Below are positions 1 to 13,756 of a stretch of DNA of 64,000 nt, one piece after another. Positions within the stretch are counted from its first letter, which is position 1. Each line of letters opens with the position of its first letter. The stretch lies in NCBI GenBank assembly GCA_036850595.1, contig CM072152.1, forward strand, positions 12,605,640-12,669,639, in the 5' to 3' direction. This DNA comes from Rhyacichthys aspro. Its lineage: Eukaryota > Chordata > Actinopteri > Gobiiformes > Rhyacichthyidae. Both the position numbers and the translations under genes were made by a program. A model generated the notes under the pieces. That model was not told the origin of the DNA. It ran no database searches and was given only the letters and a program-made list of their open reading frames with translations.

Positions 1-797
1 TGCTAGCAACGTCGTGCAATGCTTAAACTAATACAGCCAGGCAGCTGGGCCCTTTAGGACTCAGTGGTTTCAACAGAAAGGTGACATTCAGGTCATAAAT
101 CTGTTCATTTATCAAAATGTCTAAGCTCTGTTAGAATTAAGAGCCTAAGGAGTGTGATGAGTTCAAAGAATTACAAAGGGGAAAATGTGGCTGTAGGTGT
201 GAGACATTGAAATGAACTCAGCTTCATTAGGCAGGTGAATTTTTTTACAAGATATAAAACTATATAGCTCCATGTTTTTCACACTCAGTAAAACATCAAT
301 ACTTCTGACTTCTTCTCCTATTTGCTCATCAAACATCTATAGAGAGATAAAATGGCAAATAGAAGTTGTAATTGCTCTATAAATTTTACTCATGTAAACA
401 TATTTCTGGTCATCACTTCAATTAAAGCTGCTTTGTCATTCATAACAGAATATATGTGTTTAAAAATGCTTAGTCTCTAAAAGTGTCAAACATTTGAAGG
501 AGAAAGAAAAGAAGACGAGTAATAAAAGCTATGGATGTAAAATCAATACAGGCATCAGCTGAGCTATATTACAAAGCTGCAGCACCCCAGAGCTTGTGAA
601 AGTAAAGCTTGATATTGACGAACTGCCTACACTCTGCTTTCTAAAGGCTTGACTGACATCTAACAAAGAGCATAAAGAATATAAAGAAAGTATGCTGATA
701 CTTTCAATTTAACATTATAATGTGTACCATAAAAATACAAAAAAGCAAACTCACATATTTATATACAAAATTCTATAAAAACAAAGAACAGATTTAC
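1..797 (-). other. ptprg intron 14 (5' part)
   Basis: Noncoding intron following exon 14. I looked for the next expected exon (beginning D-M-E-A) and did not see it. AT-rich, with nothing recognisable. Confidence 0.8.
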
Positions 798-889
798 CTG
801 GGATGGGGATGACTGGTATATTCTCATTGGCCACCACCCGTGGAGAGCTGCTCTCCTCTACATAAAAGTGAGCAGTCTGGAAAAATCTC
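798..889 (-). CDS. ptprg: ptprg exon 14: start of cytoplasmic region
   Basis: 92 bases, residues 747-777 plus one base, phase 2 to 1. RRFFQTAHFYVEESSSPRVV and NENIPVIPIP match the segment just before the D1 phosphatase wedge. The acceptor is TCCCTCAG and the donor GTAAAT. The exit phase expects the next exon to begin with the last two bases of an Asp codon, which agrees with the family sequence. The next exon is not in the window. Confidence 0.95.
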
Positions 890-3800
890 CTGAGGGACAC
901 ATGTAGAGTGGCACAGTGAAACCACACACCATCAGCCAACATGAAGTCACAGTAAAGTCTATTAGGGAGTCGTTATTCTATTGTTCTCAGATCCGGTCTG
1001 TCAACATCAGCATCTGAATGCTGAATAGAATGACATGGGAACAACAGCAAACTGCTAATGAAAACTCCAGAGGAGCTGGGACACAGCTGATTGCACACAG
1101 ATACCCAGATACACAGATGAGCAGATAGTGGGAATGCAGTCTGAGCCGACTACAGGGACCAGGTAAACAACTCACAGCGACATTGGGCTGTGCTAAAAAT
1201 GAGCTCTCTTCTCAAAGTGGAGGCAACTAATCCAAACACAATCTGTCTGCAGGACATAAACACTAGACTCTCTGATCATCTGAATTATTTTTACTGGACA
1301 TCTCCCAAAGACTCTGTTGAGAGACTTTTAGTGTAAAAGATATGAAGTTTACAGTTCCAAGATGATAGTTCACTGATTTGTAGGTAACTATTGTCAGGAA
1401 ATACTACTCTTTAAGTGTTAATGGGAAGGTGCAGAGTTCACAGACTTGCTAACGTGTTCAAAAAACTGAATTATTGCATATTGCATTATTTAAAACATTT
1501 TTTTCAAATATTTTCCTAAAATTTGTACAAATGCAAAGCACCCAACACATTTCAACTCCTCACACGCTAACATACACAATCCTGACTGATAGCATAAAAG
1601 ACCATGTCCTGTGTATACCAGCCTGTGTGGTTCATTCCTACCTGTACTTGACGCAGAGCAGGGAGCAGATACTAGTCATTCTTTAAGAAAGAGGTTTGCA
1701 GGATACAGGAAGAAGAAACAGAAACAGAAAGAGGAGAGAAAGGAAGGGAAGAGAAAAAATGAGGAGAACAGCTCCCCCCTGGTTTGCTTCACCGCCTCTC
1801 TATCTAATGACTCCCTGTGGGTGCAGATGTGTTATGGCTAACTAGCTGCACAGTCCACACCAGATCCCAGAGAGGTACAGAGGTGCAGCTCGACAATGGA
1901 AATAACTTAATTTGCATTTTAGCAGACATCATATTACCTATAGATAAAGTGAGGGAACCCATGTAGGGCTCCTCAACAATTATGAATGAGCAGTATAGAA
2001 ATGGATGCAGAAAAATCGAACTGTTTTAATGGCTGCACAATAAATACTAAGACAGGCTTTACACAGCATGAACAGTGTGAAAGGGTTATTTAATCTTCAA
2101 TCATGGTCTTTTCCCTTGGGGGAGGAACCATTGTGTGTGTGAACTGTCTGGTTTGTCACAGCACTAGCTGTGATGGCCATTTCTAATATCCCAGCGGCTC
2201 CCTACTCTTAGCACCCACTATTACCCATTACACCAAGCTATTTTGGATGTATAAACACTCATAAAATCACACTAATAACAAGTACATTATTGTAATTACC
2301 ATAATTCAAAAAACATCATTAAAATTAACTAAATTCATGAGTAACATAAACAGAAGTTTTCACAGAAATGAGACCAGCAAAGGAAATGGTCCATAGTGCT
2401 ATTTGTAACTCATTAACTATCCCACATGTGCCAGTGGCTTGGCCTGTGTAATTACTGGGCCTCCAATAGCATGGCTGGAAAGGAGCCCAGCAGATGAAGA
2501 CACAGCTGGGACTCCTGCTGCCAGTGGAGGCCTTCAGGATTCCTGGAGCTAAACGAGGTGGGTGATGGGCTTCATGTTCAGTGTGCACGTCATACTGGGC
2601 TAAGAAAACAACTCCAGTACCAGAAAATGACAGCAGACGGGACATGCTTCTAATCAGGCAAGTGTGAATGTGTAGTAGTAATGCTGGAAAATCCAGTAAT
2701 TCAACCGGGCGTAATGCTTTTGTTATCAACACAATGCATGTATGAGACGGACAGCCTAGTCACCGATACCACTGTTAACTGTAATAAAACGAGGGCAGAA
2801 GGGAGACTCTGTTTTTATGGGACAAATGCCATTTTGTTGCATGACTGGTTTGGCTGTAAAATGATCTCTCCAGAATGGGACTGGTCTAAACATTTTAAAC
2901 ACTTACCTCCAGTAGATCATCACAATAAGCAGCATTATGAGGCAGAGCAGCGTGAGAGCCGACACCACCACCAGGGGCACAATCCACACCATCCTGCCCA
3001 TCCCTGGCTGGGGGATTCGAGTAACGTTTGATAATGTGGTCCTGTCTGAAAGACATATTGACACATTAATGCTTGCAATATTCATTGCATATACGCTTTT
3101 CTCGTTGGGTAAAAGGAATATAATTTTGTCCATTAAAACATCTATTGGACAGCTTAATCGAATTAAGACAGTGATTAGGATGGTAATTACAAATCACACA
3201 GGACAAATAAGATTACATAAATAGTTAGGTTAAAGCACCTGTCTTTTACCACTTTCATACTTTCTCTCAATGTCATGGTAAATGTTTAGGTTAAAGCAAA
3301 CTATTTTGAGAAACTCTGTGGTTAAAGGTATTCCTTGAGGCTCACTGCCTTTGACAGACAACTTAGTTTTGCCTTCAGGCCTCAGCATTGTAGTGACACA
3401 AAAGCCTGCAGTTTTGTCTTGACATGGAAGGTAACCCGCTAAGTCATACTCGAGTCCATAGCTGTGCTTGTATCAGACTTTGTCCTCTTACCAGTGTGGA
3501 CTGAAAAAGGCCACTTGTTATTGATCTTTGGGGCCACAGTGGAGCTCTGGGGAATCTGTATCTCGACACTATCATTGTGCAGATCCAGACTGGGGACTGT
3601 GTTGGCGATGGTATGATGAATCAGTTGTTTGCTGTCAGTGCTTTCAGGTACTGTTGTGCCTTTGGCTGTAGGCCCCTGTCCTTTCTCTTTGGCTGTGGGT
3701 GCAGGGGTGGGGATAGCAGGCTCTTTGGCCACTGTGGTGTTGGCTTGTTTCTCATCATTCGTAGACGCAGGTTTGGGCTTTTTCTTCTTCTCCTCCTGCT

Positions 3801-6800
3801 CCTCCTCTTCCTGTTCGCCTTCTCTCTCCCCTTCCTCTTCCTCCTCCTTTTCGGTATCACGTGCTCCCTGTGTGTCCTCAGTGTGTGCATCTGCCTCAGG
3901 ACCCGGAGGTGGCACTTGCTCTGTGCTAGACTTTGCAGGTTGGACAGAAGAGTGAGTGGGGTTCTGGGTGGCCTGGGGCATGCGAGTGGGCCAGACAGAA
4001 CTAGGCAGCGAAGAGATGACCCCTCCGCCTACACCCAAACCCGCCAACAGAGTGCTGGTCACCACTGATGCAACTGTGGCCTGACTGCCACTGGAGGAGG
4101 GTCCCATTCCTGTTGCCATGGAGACGATGGAAAAATGAATGCCAGAGGACGTCCAAGTGGAAGAACCAGAACTAATAGGTGCCATGTCAGCTGAAGAAGC
4201 TGGAGAAATGGTGGGCTGAGGACAAAAGGGAGTGGTTACACAAGAGAACTAAGTCATATGAAATAACATTTGCACTGCCATCTTCTGGCCAACTCACCAT
4301 TCCAGTCTTCACAATACGGGAGCCCTCAAAGATTCTTGTTGTGTTGGCTGTAAAACATTAAAAATCAATAACCTAAATTTAATCTGGGGGAAAGTTATCA
4401 AGAAAAATAAATATTACTAATAAAGAGTGTCACTGAGGGGCAGAATCGTAAAAGTAGCATTGGAGATAAGCATAACAAAATGGCATAGTAAGAGAAGAAC
4501 TGTGCTATATACGATTAATAGGAAAAAAAATGTAAATGTAAATGAAACGACAGAAAACAGTAGGCTGTGAAACTACAATAAATACAATTTGTGTTACAAA
4601 GTGTATTTCTGAATGCCTCAAACATGACCCTAAACAAGGTGAATGCACCAAGTGAGACAGCTTTAGTGAGACATTTTCTGGTGTCTTTGACTCTTTCTTT
4701 AGCAACACTGTTGCAATATTTCCCCAGTTAAGAGAAAAGTTTGGAATTTGGAATATTGTAGTATTTAAATTAAGAAAAACCCACAGTAATTACTGAATGA
4801 GACGGTTTAAGGTGTTTTTGTACCAGCAAGCTTTCTTGTTCCTCCAAAAATAAACTCAGGGTACTTACCTCTGAAGAGCAGTGTTTGGCTGAAATCACTG
4901 CGCAGGTCATGCTGACATACTGCTTGTACTCTGAACAGGTACAGGACGTCAGGGGAAACACTGGTAATGACTGCTTTCTACAAGAAATGAATATCAAAAC
5001 TATTGTGAAACACATTATTTAAACACAAAGTAACTGTGTTAATGACTCACAAAGAAGCTGTAAAAACATCACCTTATGAACCTTCAGTTTTCAGATTTTA
5101 AAAAAGTCATAAAAAATGAAGACATGTAGTGTGTAGCACAATGTGTGCAGTTGCTGCAGCCAACCAGCAGAAGTCACTATTGGTGATCTCTGGCCCATAT
5201 CCCACCTATGATGATGGCTACTGGACTTAATAAAACGCATGACCAAACCATATGCACTGTCACTAGGAACCTGATCTCAGGTGACGGGTGACAGTTTTGC
5301 CCTGGTGCCGTTTTTTATCTAAAGAAGCAGTCATGCAGACTGTCAGGACAGGTGGGGGTCAGTGGGCTTTAAACTGAGGCACAGCTGGCCCTTGGATCCT
5401 CACAAGTGGAAGGATATGTGGCTGGGGAGAGGCTGGTGTGAATATGAACAACCCCGTAGGAGTAGCTTCCTGCAGGGGAGGATATATTTCTGAGGCAATC
5501 GATGTTCTATTCAGCATATAAGGCAGATGAGCAAAATCCAATGATCACTGGTGTCAAGAACTGCATTGAGATCTAAGAGAGTACATCTAACACAGCTTCC
5601 TGCAGTGATCTGGTAAAGGCAGCTGCTGTTCAAAGAGACTCTGAGGGTAACAACAATTCATTTATTGATTAAACTGTTTTAAGACATTGAAAGGAACAGA
5701 AATAAAAGGTTTTCTGACCCTAGAACATACAAAATGTGCTTGAAAAATTATTTAAAGATAGTTTAATTTTAATTACAGAGTGCACAGCATGTGGCATGTC
5801 TACTCCTGGACAGATGAGTGTGTGAACCCTGTACTGAAGCAGAGCTCATCCAGGCTGTCACTGGTCCAGCTGCCCTCTGATCCTGCAAAGTACATTTGAG
5901 TCTCTGCAAGCACATCGGAGCTGTTTAAAGTGTGTCCAGGCATTTAGGAATACAAAAGTCTCCTGAGTAAGCCTGGCAAACTTCTCCCTAGTTATATCCT
6001 GATTCGGTTTTTTGGCAGCCAGAACTCACCATGCTCTGGTCCCCAGTCTCAGTAAAGGTCTTTTCATCAGCGACGTCGCGTTTCACCCAGCTGTAGGAGA
6101 CCATGTAACTGGTGATGGGCGGGTGGTAGATGGTTAGAGGGCGTTCCCAGCTCACAACCAGAGCGGTTTGGTTCAGTGGTTGGATCTTCATGTTCACTGG
6201 GGCGCTGCTGCACACTAAAAAAAAAAAAAGAAAGAAAAGCTTGAGGATAGTAAGAAATAGTCATAATACGGGAAAAGAACAGTGTCAATTTTTTCCTCTC
6301 TGAATGCAGCCTAAGTGAAAATGAAAGACTGCAGTCAGGAGGAGTGCTTGACCATAAAGTTTTTGTGTCGGCACAGATTTGACGTTCTCTTTTTTAACAA
6401 GCCTATCATAACTGCCCGCTGCTGACTCGACTTTAAAGCCCACTTCACATGAAAAGCCTCTAAGGTGCAGAAGATACAGTAACTCAATAACAAAAACACT
6501 CCAGGAGGTATTGGCTGGGGTCACACACAATCTCAGAAATCTGTCAGGTGTCTGTGGAGCTTGCCAGTCTGGACACTCGCAATGTTTTTCAAAACTGAAA
6601 AAGCTCTCAAGTAAAAATGGCAAACAGGCATTTAGTGTTTGAAAAAAGTAGTCTAGAAAACACAGTACACTATTGTCCGCACACAAATTGGCAACTCCTG
6701 TCAGTATGCAACATCATTATGAATAGAGAATGGTGCCTGAAGGGGGCAGTAGAGGCTGAAACATGAGCACACACATTAGGGTCTGTCACTGTGACTAAGG

Positions 6801-9800
6801 AACTATCTGGACATGGTTTGCAGCACATCGGGGCAACAGCAATCAGAATATGTGTCAGCTGATTATGCACATTCAGGGTTAGTGCCAAATTGAAATTGTC
6901 ACGACAATTTTCTCCATTTGCACAGAGAAGGTATGGTGCAAATTATGTACCATGATATGTGAAAAAGAGACATCAGTCAGTGGAACACAAGGGAATAAAA
7001 AACAATCACAAGAAAATCTGTGGGTGTTGATGAGGTGTGAAAGGTGTCAAATACATTATAACACATCAACTGATGGAGTCAACAACATTCAATGAGTAAC
7101 AGCTGAAGATATCATCATGTGTCATTACCAATACGACAGCCAACATCCTTTGCACCAGCGACTTGTAACACCAAAATCCACATCTGGCAAGTACCTAATG
7201 TAGGCAGTAAATCTGAAGAACAGCTTCTTCTAATCTCCGAGTAAACATGTTAGAACATATTTAATGCATTTACTTCTGTGATCAGAATTGATCAAAATCT
7301 AAAATGAATAACACTTTTGCTGAAGAGAAATATAATGATTCAGCTACAAATAATACTGACTGACTGCGTTTCTTGGAAAACACAATTTCTCTTTAATGCG
7401 CCTGTTTCTGAGTAGCTTCACCTCAGTAGCACTCGGTTGCAGCGCATGAATCTTTCTACTGGCAGGTTTTACCACATAGGGATGAATTGACTGTTGTCAA
7501 CAAACAGCGGTTATGCTGCTTCTCACTTCTTATGCCTCAACAATATGTTGAAGATATATGTGTGGTGAACATTGGATGACAGAGCAGAGTTTAGACATAT
7601 GGAAATGCAACAAGGGATCATAAGGCTTGATAGTTAATTATTAGATTTCTTTCTTTTTAAGGAATATTTTTGTGTTGTTTATTACTATGGCTACATCCTT
7701 GTGGATTCATCCTACTTCCCTTAATTGCATCCGTATTTCCTTCACTTGTGTCATCCCCATCCCCTCCCACAAGCGATGGAAGGAAAACATGCAAGCAGAG
7801 AGGAACTGAGGAATCTTTTTTTAGATAAACAAGACGTCCTTGTCTCTGGGCTGTAATGTGAAACGGCATCTCTTTATGACGATGACTGCATGGCTGATCA
7901 GCTGTCATTTGGCTCTGAAATGCTTTTTGGATTCCAGGGAACAAACTCCTACAGAATCCTGTCTTAACCAGGAAAAACTGAACAATGCTGACCAATCTTA
8001 CCATTTAACTTAACTAAATAAACTGAGTTCACCAGCTCCGATAAACTCAAATCCTAATTGTATCCATATACTGTTACACACCGATTTAAAATATGAAAGC
8101 AACGACTAAAAAAGAAAGAAATAATTCTGCATCGTCTCCTAATCATCACCTGCCTTTAATCAAAGGTTCGTCCTGTTTAAGTCTACAGTCCTGGGAGAGG
8201 GCACCATGATGTGTCTGTTGCTATCTTATTTACACAACTCACTTTACTCAGCACAGATAAATACCTACATCTCACAACCATGACAGATATCACTACTGAC
8301 AACAAGACCCAAACACCGCACCCCTCCCTCTTGTTACATTTCAGGTAGCCATACAAAACAGACACAAAGAGAAAAACAGCAAGAGAAGAGAGAAAGGAGA
8401 GAAAAAAATACAGGGACCACATTTTTAATGCCATCTGACATAGTGCCACAAAAGCAATTTCACAACTTAATTTGTATGGGTCTATTTTAGCTGTGCCACA
8501 TATTAATGATGATTGCTGATCGGGCTTGTTCGAGTGCTCCAACTTCATCACAAGCATTCCTAATCAATTCTCCCCGCCAGACACCAACAACACCACTTTA
8601 AGGAGAAGCAGCCTTTCTCATTAGTCTCCATATTTCCCCAACTGCTGGCTTGGAAAATGTACTGCAAGATGAACATATATAAAGAGAGATGAACAAACAT
8701 GCCCTTTTCAAGTTTGCACAGGGTTAAGTTTAGGTTTTTTTAAATATTTTGTGTGATATTAAATTTTCTTGCAACAGTGTGAAAAGAGGAATTTGCCATG
8801 TTTTTGTTTGACCTCTTGATTTAAGCTTTTTTTTTTTTTTTTTATCACAACCAACTAGATGAGGTAGTGTTACTTGCTCCAAAAATGCTCTCGAAAAAGC
8901 TCTTTTTCTATTCCATCTATTTATGTTTGACCAGGAACAAATATTGCTGAAACAAATATATCATAAGGATGAAAGCTAATAGGGATCCAATTAGGACACA
9001 TTTAGAAGACAGCTAATCCAATATTAGTCTGAAAAAAATCCGCCTTTTTGTTTGTGTCACAGCATGAGTGTATATTTGGATAGTGAATAATGTAAAGAGA
9101 TCTAATTATTTCCAAATTGCACAATAGAAATATATTATTTTTGGGCTTGAAATCTGGGCTGTCAGTAAGTATATCTGCTGAGGATTGGGATAGAACTGAC
9201 TTAAAAAATACAATAGACTAAGAAGAACTTAACTGCAACTTTAATAATATTTTCTAAAAGACATGTATAGCTTCGTTGTGGATTTGACCTCTATACTTGC
9301 ATTTACCATGTGTCATATAAATACAATAAAGGTGACTGACAGCTGTATTAACAAATCCACAGGTCTATTGTGCAAGCTTGTTATGATATCGAGCCCGGAA
9401 CTTGGCCGAGGTATTGTCCGGGGCTTAGTCCATCTACAGTCTACTGTGGAAAATGAAGAATCAAGCATTTTTCACACTAGTCAGGAGTTTGGAACAATTA
9501 GCATAGCAGGTTATCGCTATAATCATTGCAGCGTTTTCATGTGAACCACTCCAAACGATGTCGTCTAGTAGTGTGTCTCACCTTTTGAAGCCTCGGTGCT
9601 GTGAGGGCTTCCTAGGATCTCCGTCAGGTCTTTTTGCCACGCGTCTTTAACTGCCGACTTAAAGACTTTTCTGTTCTCCAGGTCCTGCTGGGGTCGGAAG
9701 TTGTTCCTCAGATACTCCACCGATTTGACGTGGTCCTGTTGCTCCGTCGTAAAAATGGAATAAAAAGACTCCAGCTAGATGGTAAGAAACAAAACAGCTA

Positions 9801-12800
9801 TTGAAGGAAATTTGAATGATCCTGTCAGTGTGAGTGTGAGCTCAGATGTAATATGAGGCAGGACTGCAGTTGTAGCCACTTGCAAGAAGCTGACTGTTCA
9901 CAACTGGAGTTCCATATTTGCAAGAAATATTCACACCACAGGCAGCAGCAGGCACAGACTTCATCATCCTGGCTACCTACCGGGTTGTAACTTCTCAATG
10001 GGGCAAATTTGTGGCCATTGATTGCCATGAATGATCTCCCGCTGTGTGCAGTAATGACTACACATTACTGATACTGTGGAATCAATGTGTCCTATGCGTG
10101 CTTGGAGAAATGAATTACAGGTTCATAAAAGACTATCTGGGAGAGTCACAAACACCGTGGCCGTGGTCAATATTCTTGCAGCAGAAGTCATTTCAAAACA
10201 AAAGACTTGTCCTGCTGCAAGCTGATAGATATTCCACTGAGCCCTGCAAATTTCTGCAGCGCACAATGCACTAGAGGCTATGCAGCTGGATAACTTAACA
10301 AAAAAAAAGAAAAAAGATGCAGCCAAGGATTGTGTATGGGATCAGCAAAAAGCACCGGGCATGATTTGGCATACATTATCTCCCAAAATCACAAAACAGG
10401 GAGCCTGGGGTAAGCGATTATACGGAACATGGCTGACTGTTAAATGCCATGATTTTCATTAAACATATGTTAAACTCCGTGCAATCATGCAAATTAATGA
10501 ACATTTAAATAAATGAAAATGCACACACTTTACAACTTTAATAGTATGATAACAACCCCACTCTAACTGGCATTTTGTATGTATGCGCACTTAAGCATTA
10601 TTCAGGCTAACAGTTTGATATGCATATCATATAAGTGCCACATAGCCAGAGGCTTTCCCCTTCTTCCCCTTTTGCTGTGCAATCATCCACTACATAGGAG
10701 CTTGTGATGTCAGATGCATAGGAGCTGGGCTGGAATGAGGGAAGATGAAGAAAAAATGGAGGTAGATGAGGGGAAAAATTGCCAGTGGATCCACACTGTA
10801 GGATGGCAAGTGATCCACAGACTGCAGGCAAATGGGATCTGACTGTGTCAGACAATGTGTGGAATAAACACACCTGTGAATGGGACAGATAGACAGGCCT
10901 GGAGAAGATAATCCATTCCACGACTTTGCTGCATGGCGGTGTGGTCAGAGAGCCGGTGTATCTGTAGTAACTGTCGACTGATGATGGCAGCAGGTCCCGC
11001 AGGATGAAAGACTTCAGGTTGGTCTCTTTTTCTGTATATAACACAAAAAGAACAAAAGACAGCATGTCAGTACACAAGAAAAGGTGTACGTTTTATCTTC
11101 TTTTATATTCAGAGATGGATGCTTGCATATTATTGCTTTAAATTCATTCACATTTTCTTCTTGGTTTAAGATTGGCAACTGTGGTAGCCATGTGATAATA
11201 GCCAGTCCTTCCCTCTGCATGTAGTTTAGTTTAAACATTTCACATAATGGACACACTTGAATTTATTAGCTTTGCTAGCGTTTATCTCGTGTGTGTACAG
11301 TAAGCTACATTTCCACCAACAACAAGGTCATTCAATTTAACAGTCCCAGCGGCATTTTGCAGCCTTTTTTAAACCATCTAGTGGAATGCTGGTGGCAACA
11401 TTTAAAAGCCTCACCAGTTGTTATCACTGTGGCTAGATCTGTGTTCCCAGATGGGCTGGAAAGAGAAGCGAAAGGAGGGGAGGCAGATAAAATGGCCAGC
11501 TCTGACAGCTGATCTCTAGTTGGGTGGTATCCTGCACTGCTTCATGTAACAACTGTGGCACAGACTGCCAGGATTAAGACAGATCCAAATGATTACCAGA
11601 TCGGTTCAGGGCAAAGCCATGTAAACCAAACAAGACACAGGGATCACTCTATCAGGCTGTGCATACTCTTTATGGGGCACAGCAACTGGGTTTGTTCTCT
11701 TGATTTCGGATGTGAAAGCTCCCATAAAAGCAGACTTTATGTCAAATCCAATCTCTCACAGTTCATGACCTTATCTAAAAAATACAGAAGCTGAGGGTGT
11801 GGTTTGCATTTGATAGCACAACTGAGACACTGAGAGCCTGGCCCAGATGCCTCATCTGTACTCAAATTGAGTATTCACAGGCTTTCTTCTCTCCGTCTAC
11901 AGACAGCGTACGTGCCCTATCGCTCATGGGCCGCCAAGATGCTGATGGATGGATGACTGTGGGATAACGAGCTTGTGGAAAACCAACCACTCTAACGAGG
12001 GAGGAGGCAAGGAGCGTTTAGCACCCAGCAGGAAGACAGTCCAAAAACCACCGCACCCACATGCAGCCCTTTCAGACAGAGATGAGAGATAGTGGGGTGC
12101 TAGCACAAACATCTGTGTAACTGCACAGCACAGATAAAAATACAGAGCGTTCAGCCTCTGCTGGAGACAGATTGGGCTTCATAAAGGGCTATAGTGTAAC
12201 TGATATGTTCATCACATTTATATTTAAGCTCCACTGTTCTTTTGGCAGCTGTGAAATTAAAATCACATATAAAATGGCCTCCCAGCTCATAATCGGTGAA
12301 TAACATTAATCAAGGCAAGTCACTATCACTTTCCATATTTCCAATTATCTCAATAAAATGTTAAAGGTTGTCTGTGAACCTTGCTATTAAGGACAGAACA
12401 CCATTAAGGGAAGTGCAGTTGTTTTTTTTTTTCTCTTAGTGAAGTTTTTGTTGGAGTCTGGTTTGTTTAGCTAATGATATCTTCCAAAAAAAAGCATTAA
12501 GGCGCCTCACCTCTTTATTAACACTATGAAGGAATTTAAGAGCATAAATAGTTTGCTTTATTAGGTATAAAATTACTGTGACCTCTTTTTGCAGTCTATT
12601 AAGCTGGATTTCTTTAGCTTATTCAACAAATAGACATTTGGTATTCTAAACACCATGCCTCCGTAACATCATCCGTGTAGAATACACAAAATCGCACGTC
12701 TCCATGAAAAGCAGTAAGACCAAGCTTTGTATTATTGAAGCAGCTCGACATATGCTCGTCCAGTTCTAAGTCCTGTGCAAAATGCCTACATCAAAAACAC

Positions 12801-13684
12801 CAGCAGCAGGTAGTAAAGCAAGTCATACCTATCCATGTAAACAAAGCTGCATGTCCCCAGATGCAGTAAAGGATTACACAGTCTGACTAAAACAGCTGCT
12901 TATGGTCATACAAGCTGTGAAGGCAATACAGCAGCAGTAATGTGAGACAATTTACCATGAAGTATCTGCTATGGCATAAAGTGCATCTTAAATACAAACA
13001 TAATCATTATGAATATGAACCTCTGCAGAAAGGACGCACTGAGAATACATTTACATCCGAAGCAGAACAAACCAAAGTGCTGTCTAATTGATACTCCAAT
13101 GTAATTAATAGTTGTGTCTTTTTGAGCGAGGCTCCTTGGAGGTCTGTGCATGCAGAAGAGAGGCGGTATCTTGCAGAATTTGCTTCCTTTTGAAGTTAAA
13201 CTCTGCTCATAGCATGCATTTAGGTTTTAATTTGTGATTTTTATCATTAATCCCCCCACTGTCTTTGACTGAATATAAAAACATCAAGCTTTGTTAAGAG
13301 ATTTCTATGTAAGCAGTTTATAATTTCATAAGTCTATGTAAATGTTAAAAGGGCGCTTCTTACCATGATGGACGACTCCTTTCAATCCCTGGATGATCGG
13401 CTCCACAGCTGGATTGTCTTTCTGTCCCAGCTTCAACAAAAGTCCAGCGAAAAAAAAGGATTACAAAGGGATTACATGGCTAAAATGATAATCTAACATA
13501 ATAACTGAATTGGGTCAATATAAACAAATTATAAAGCGTGAAAACAATAACACCAATGCCCCCTCAGTTTATTTCAATCTATCTGCTCGATCGATCAGTG
13601 GAAAGAAATGACACCTGAGTGGAAATTAAATTAATGACAAATTGTATATTATACTATCTTATATCTCTTTATATATATATATAT

Positions 13685-13756
<72 letters not shown>

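Noticed and set aside
2325..2732. 135-codon minus-strand open frame in intron 13
   Set aside because: No family resemblance, no splice bounds fitting the gene's phase and no coding-like conservation visible; most likely chance.
2820..2860. Possible juxtamembrane exon: minus strand reads Cys-Asn-Lys-Met after a TTTTACAG
   Set aside because: The match to the mammalian exon stops after three residues, the frame hits a stop a few codons later and no donor follows.
3577..4068. 163-codon plus-strand open frame
   Set aside because: It is the antisense shadow of ptprg exon 12; its Phe/Leu/Ser runs are the complement of the Glu/Lys-rich coding tract.
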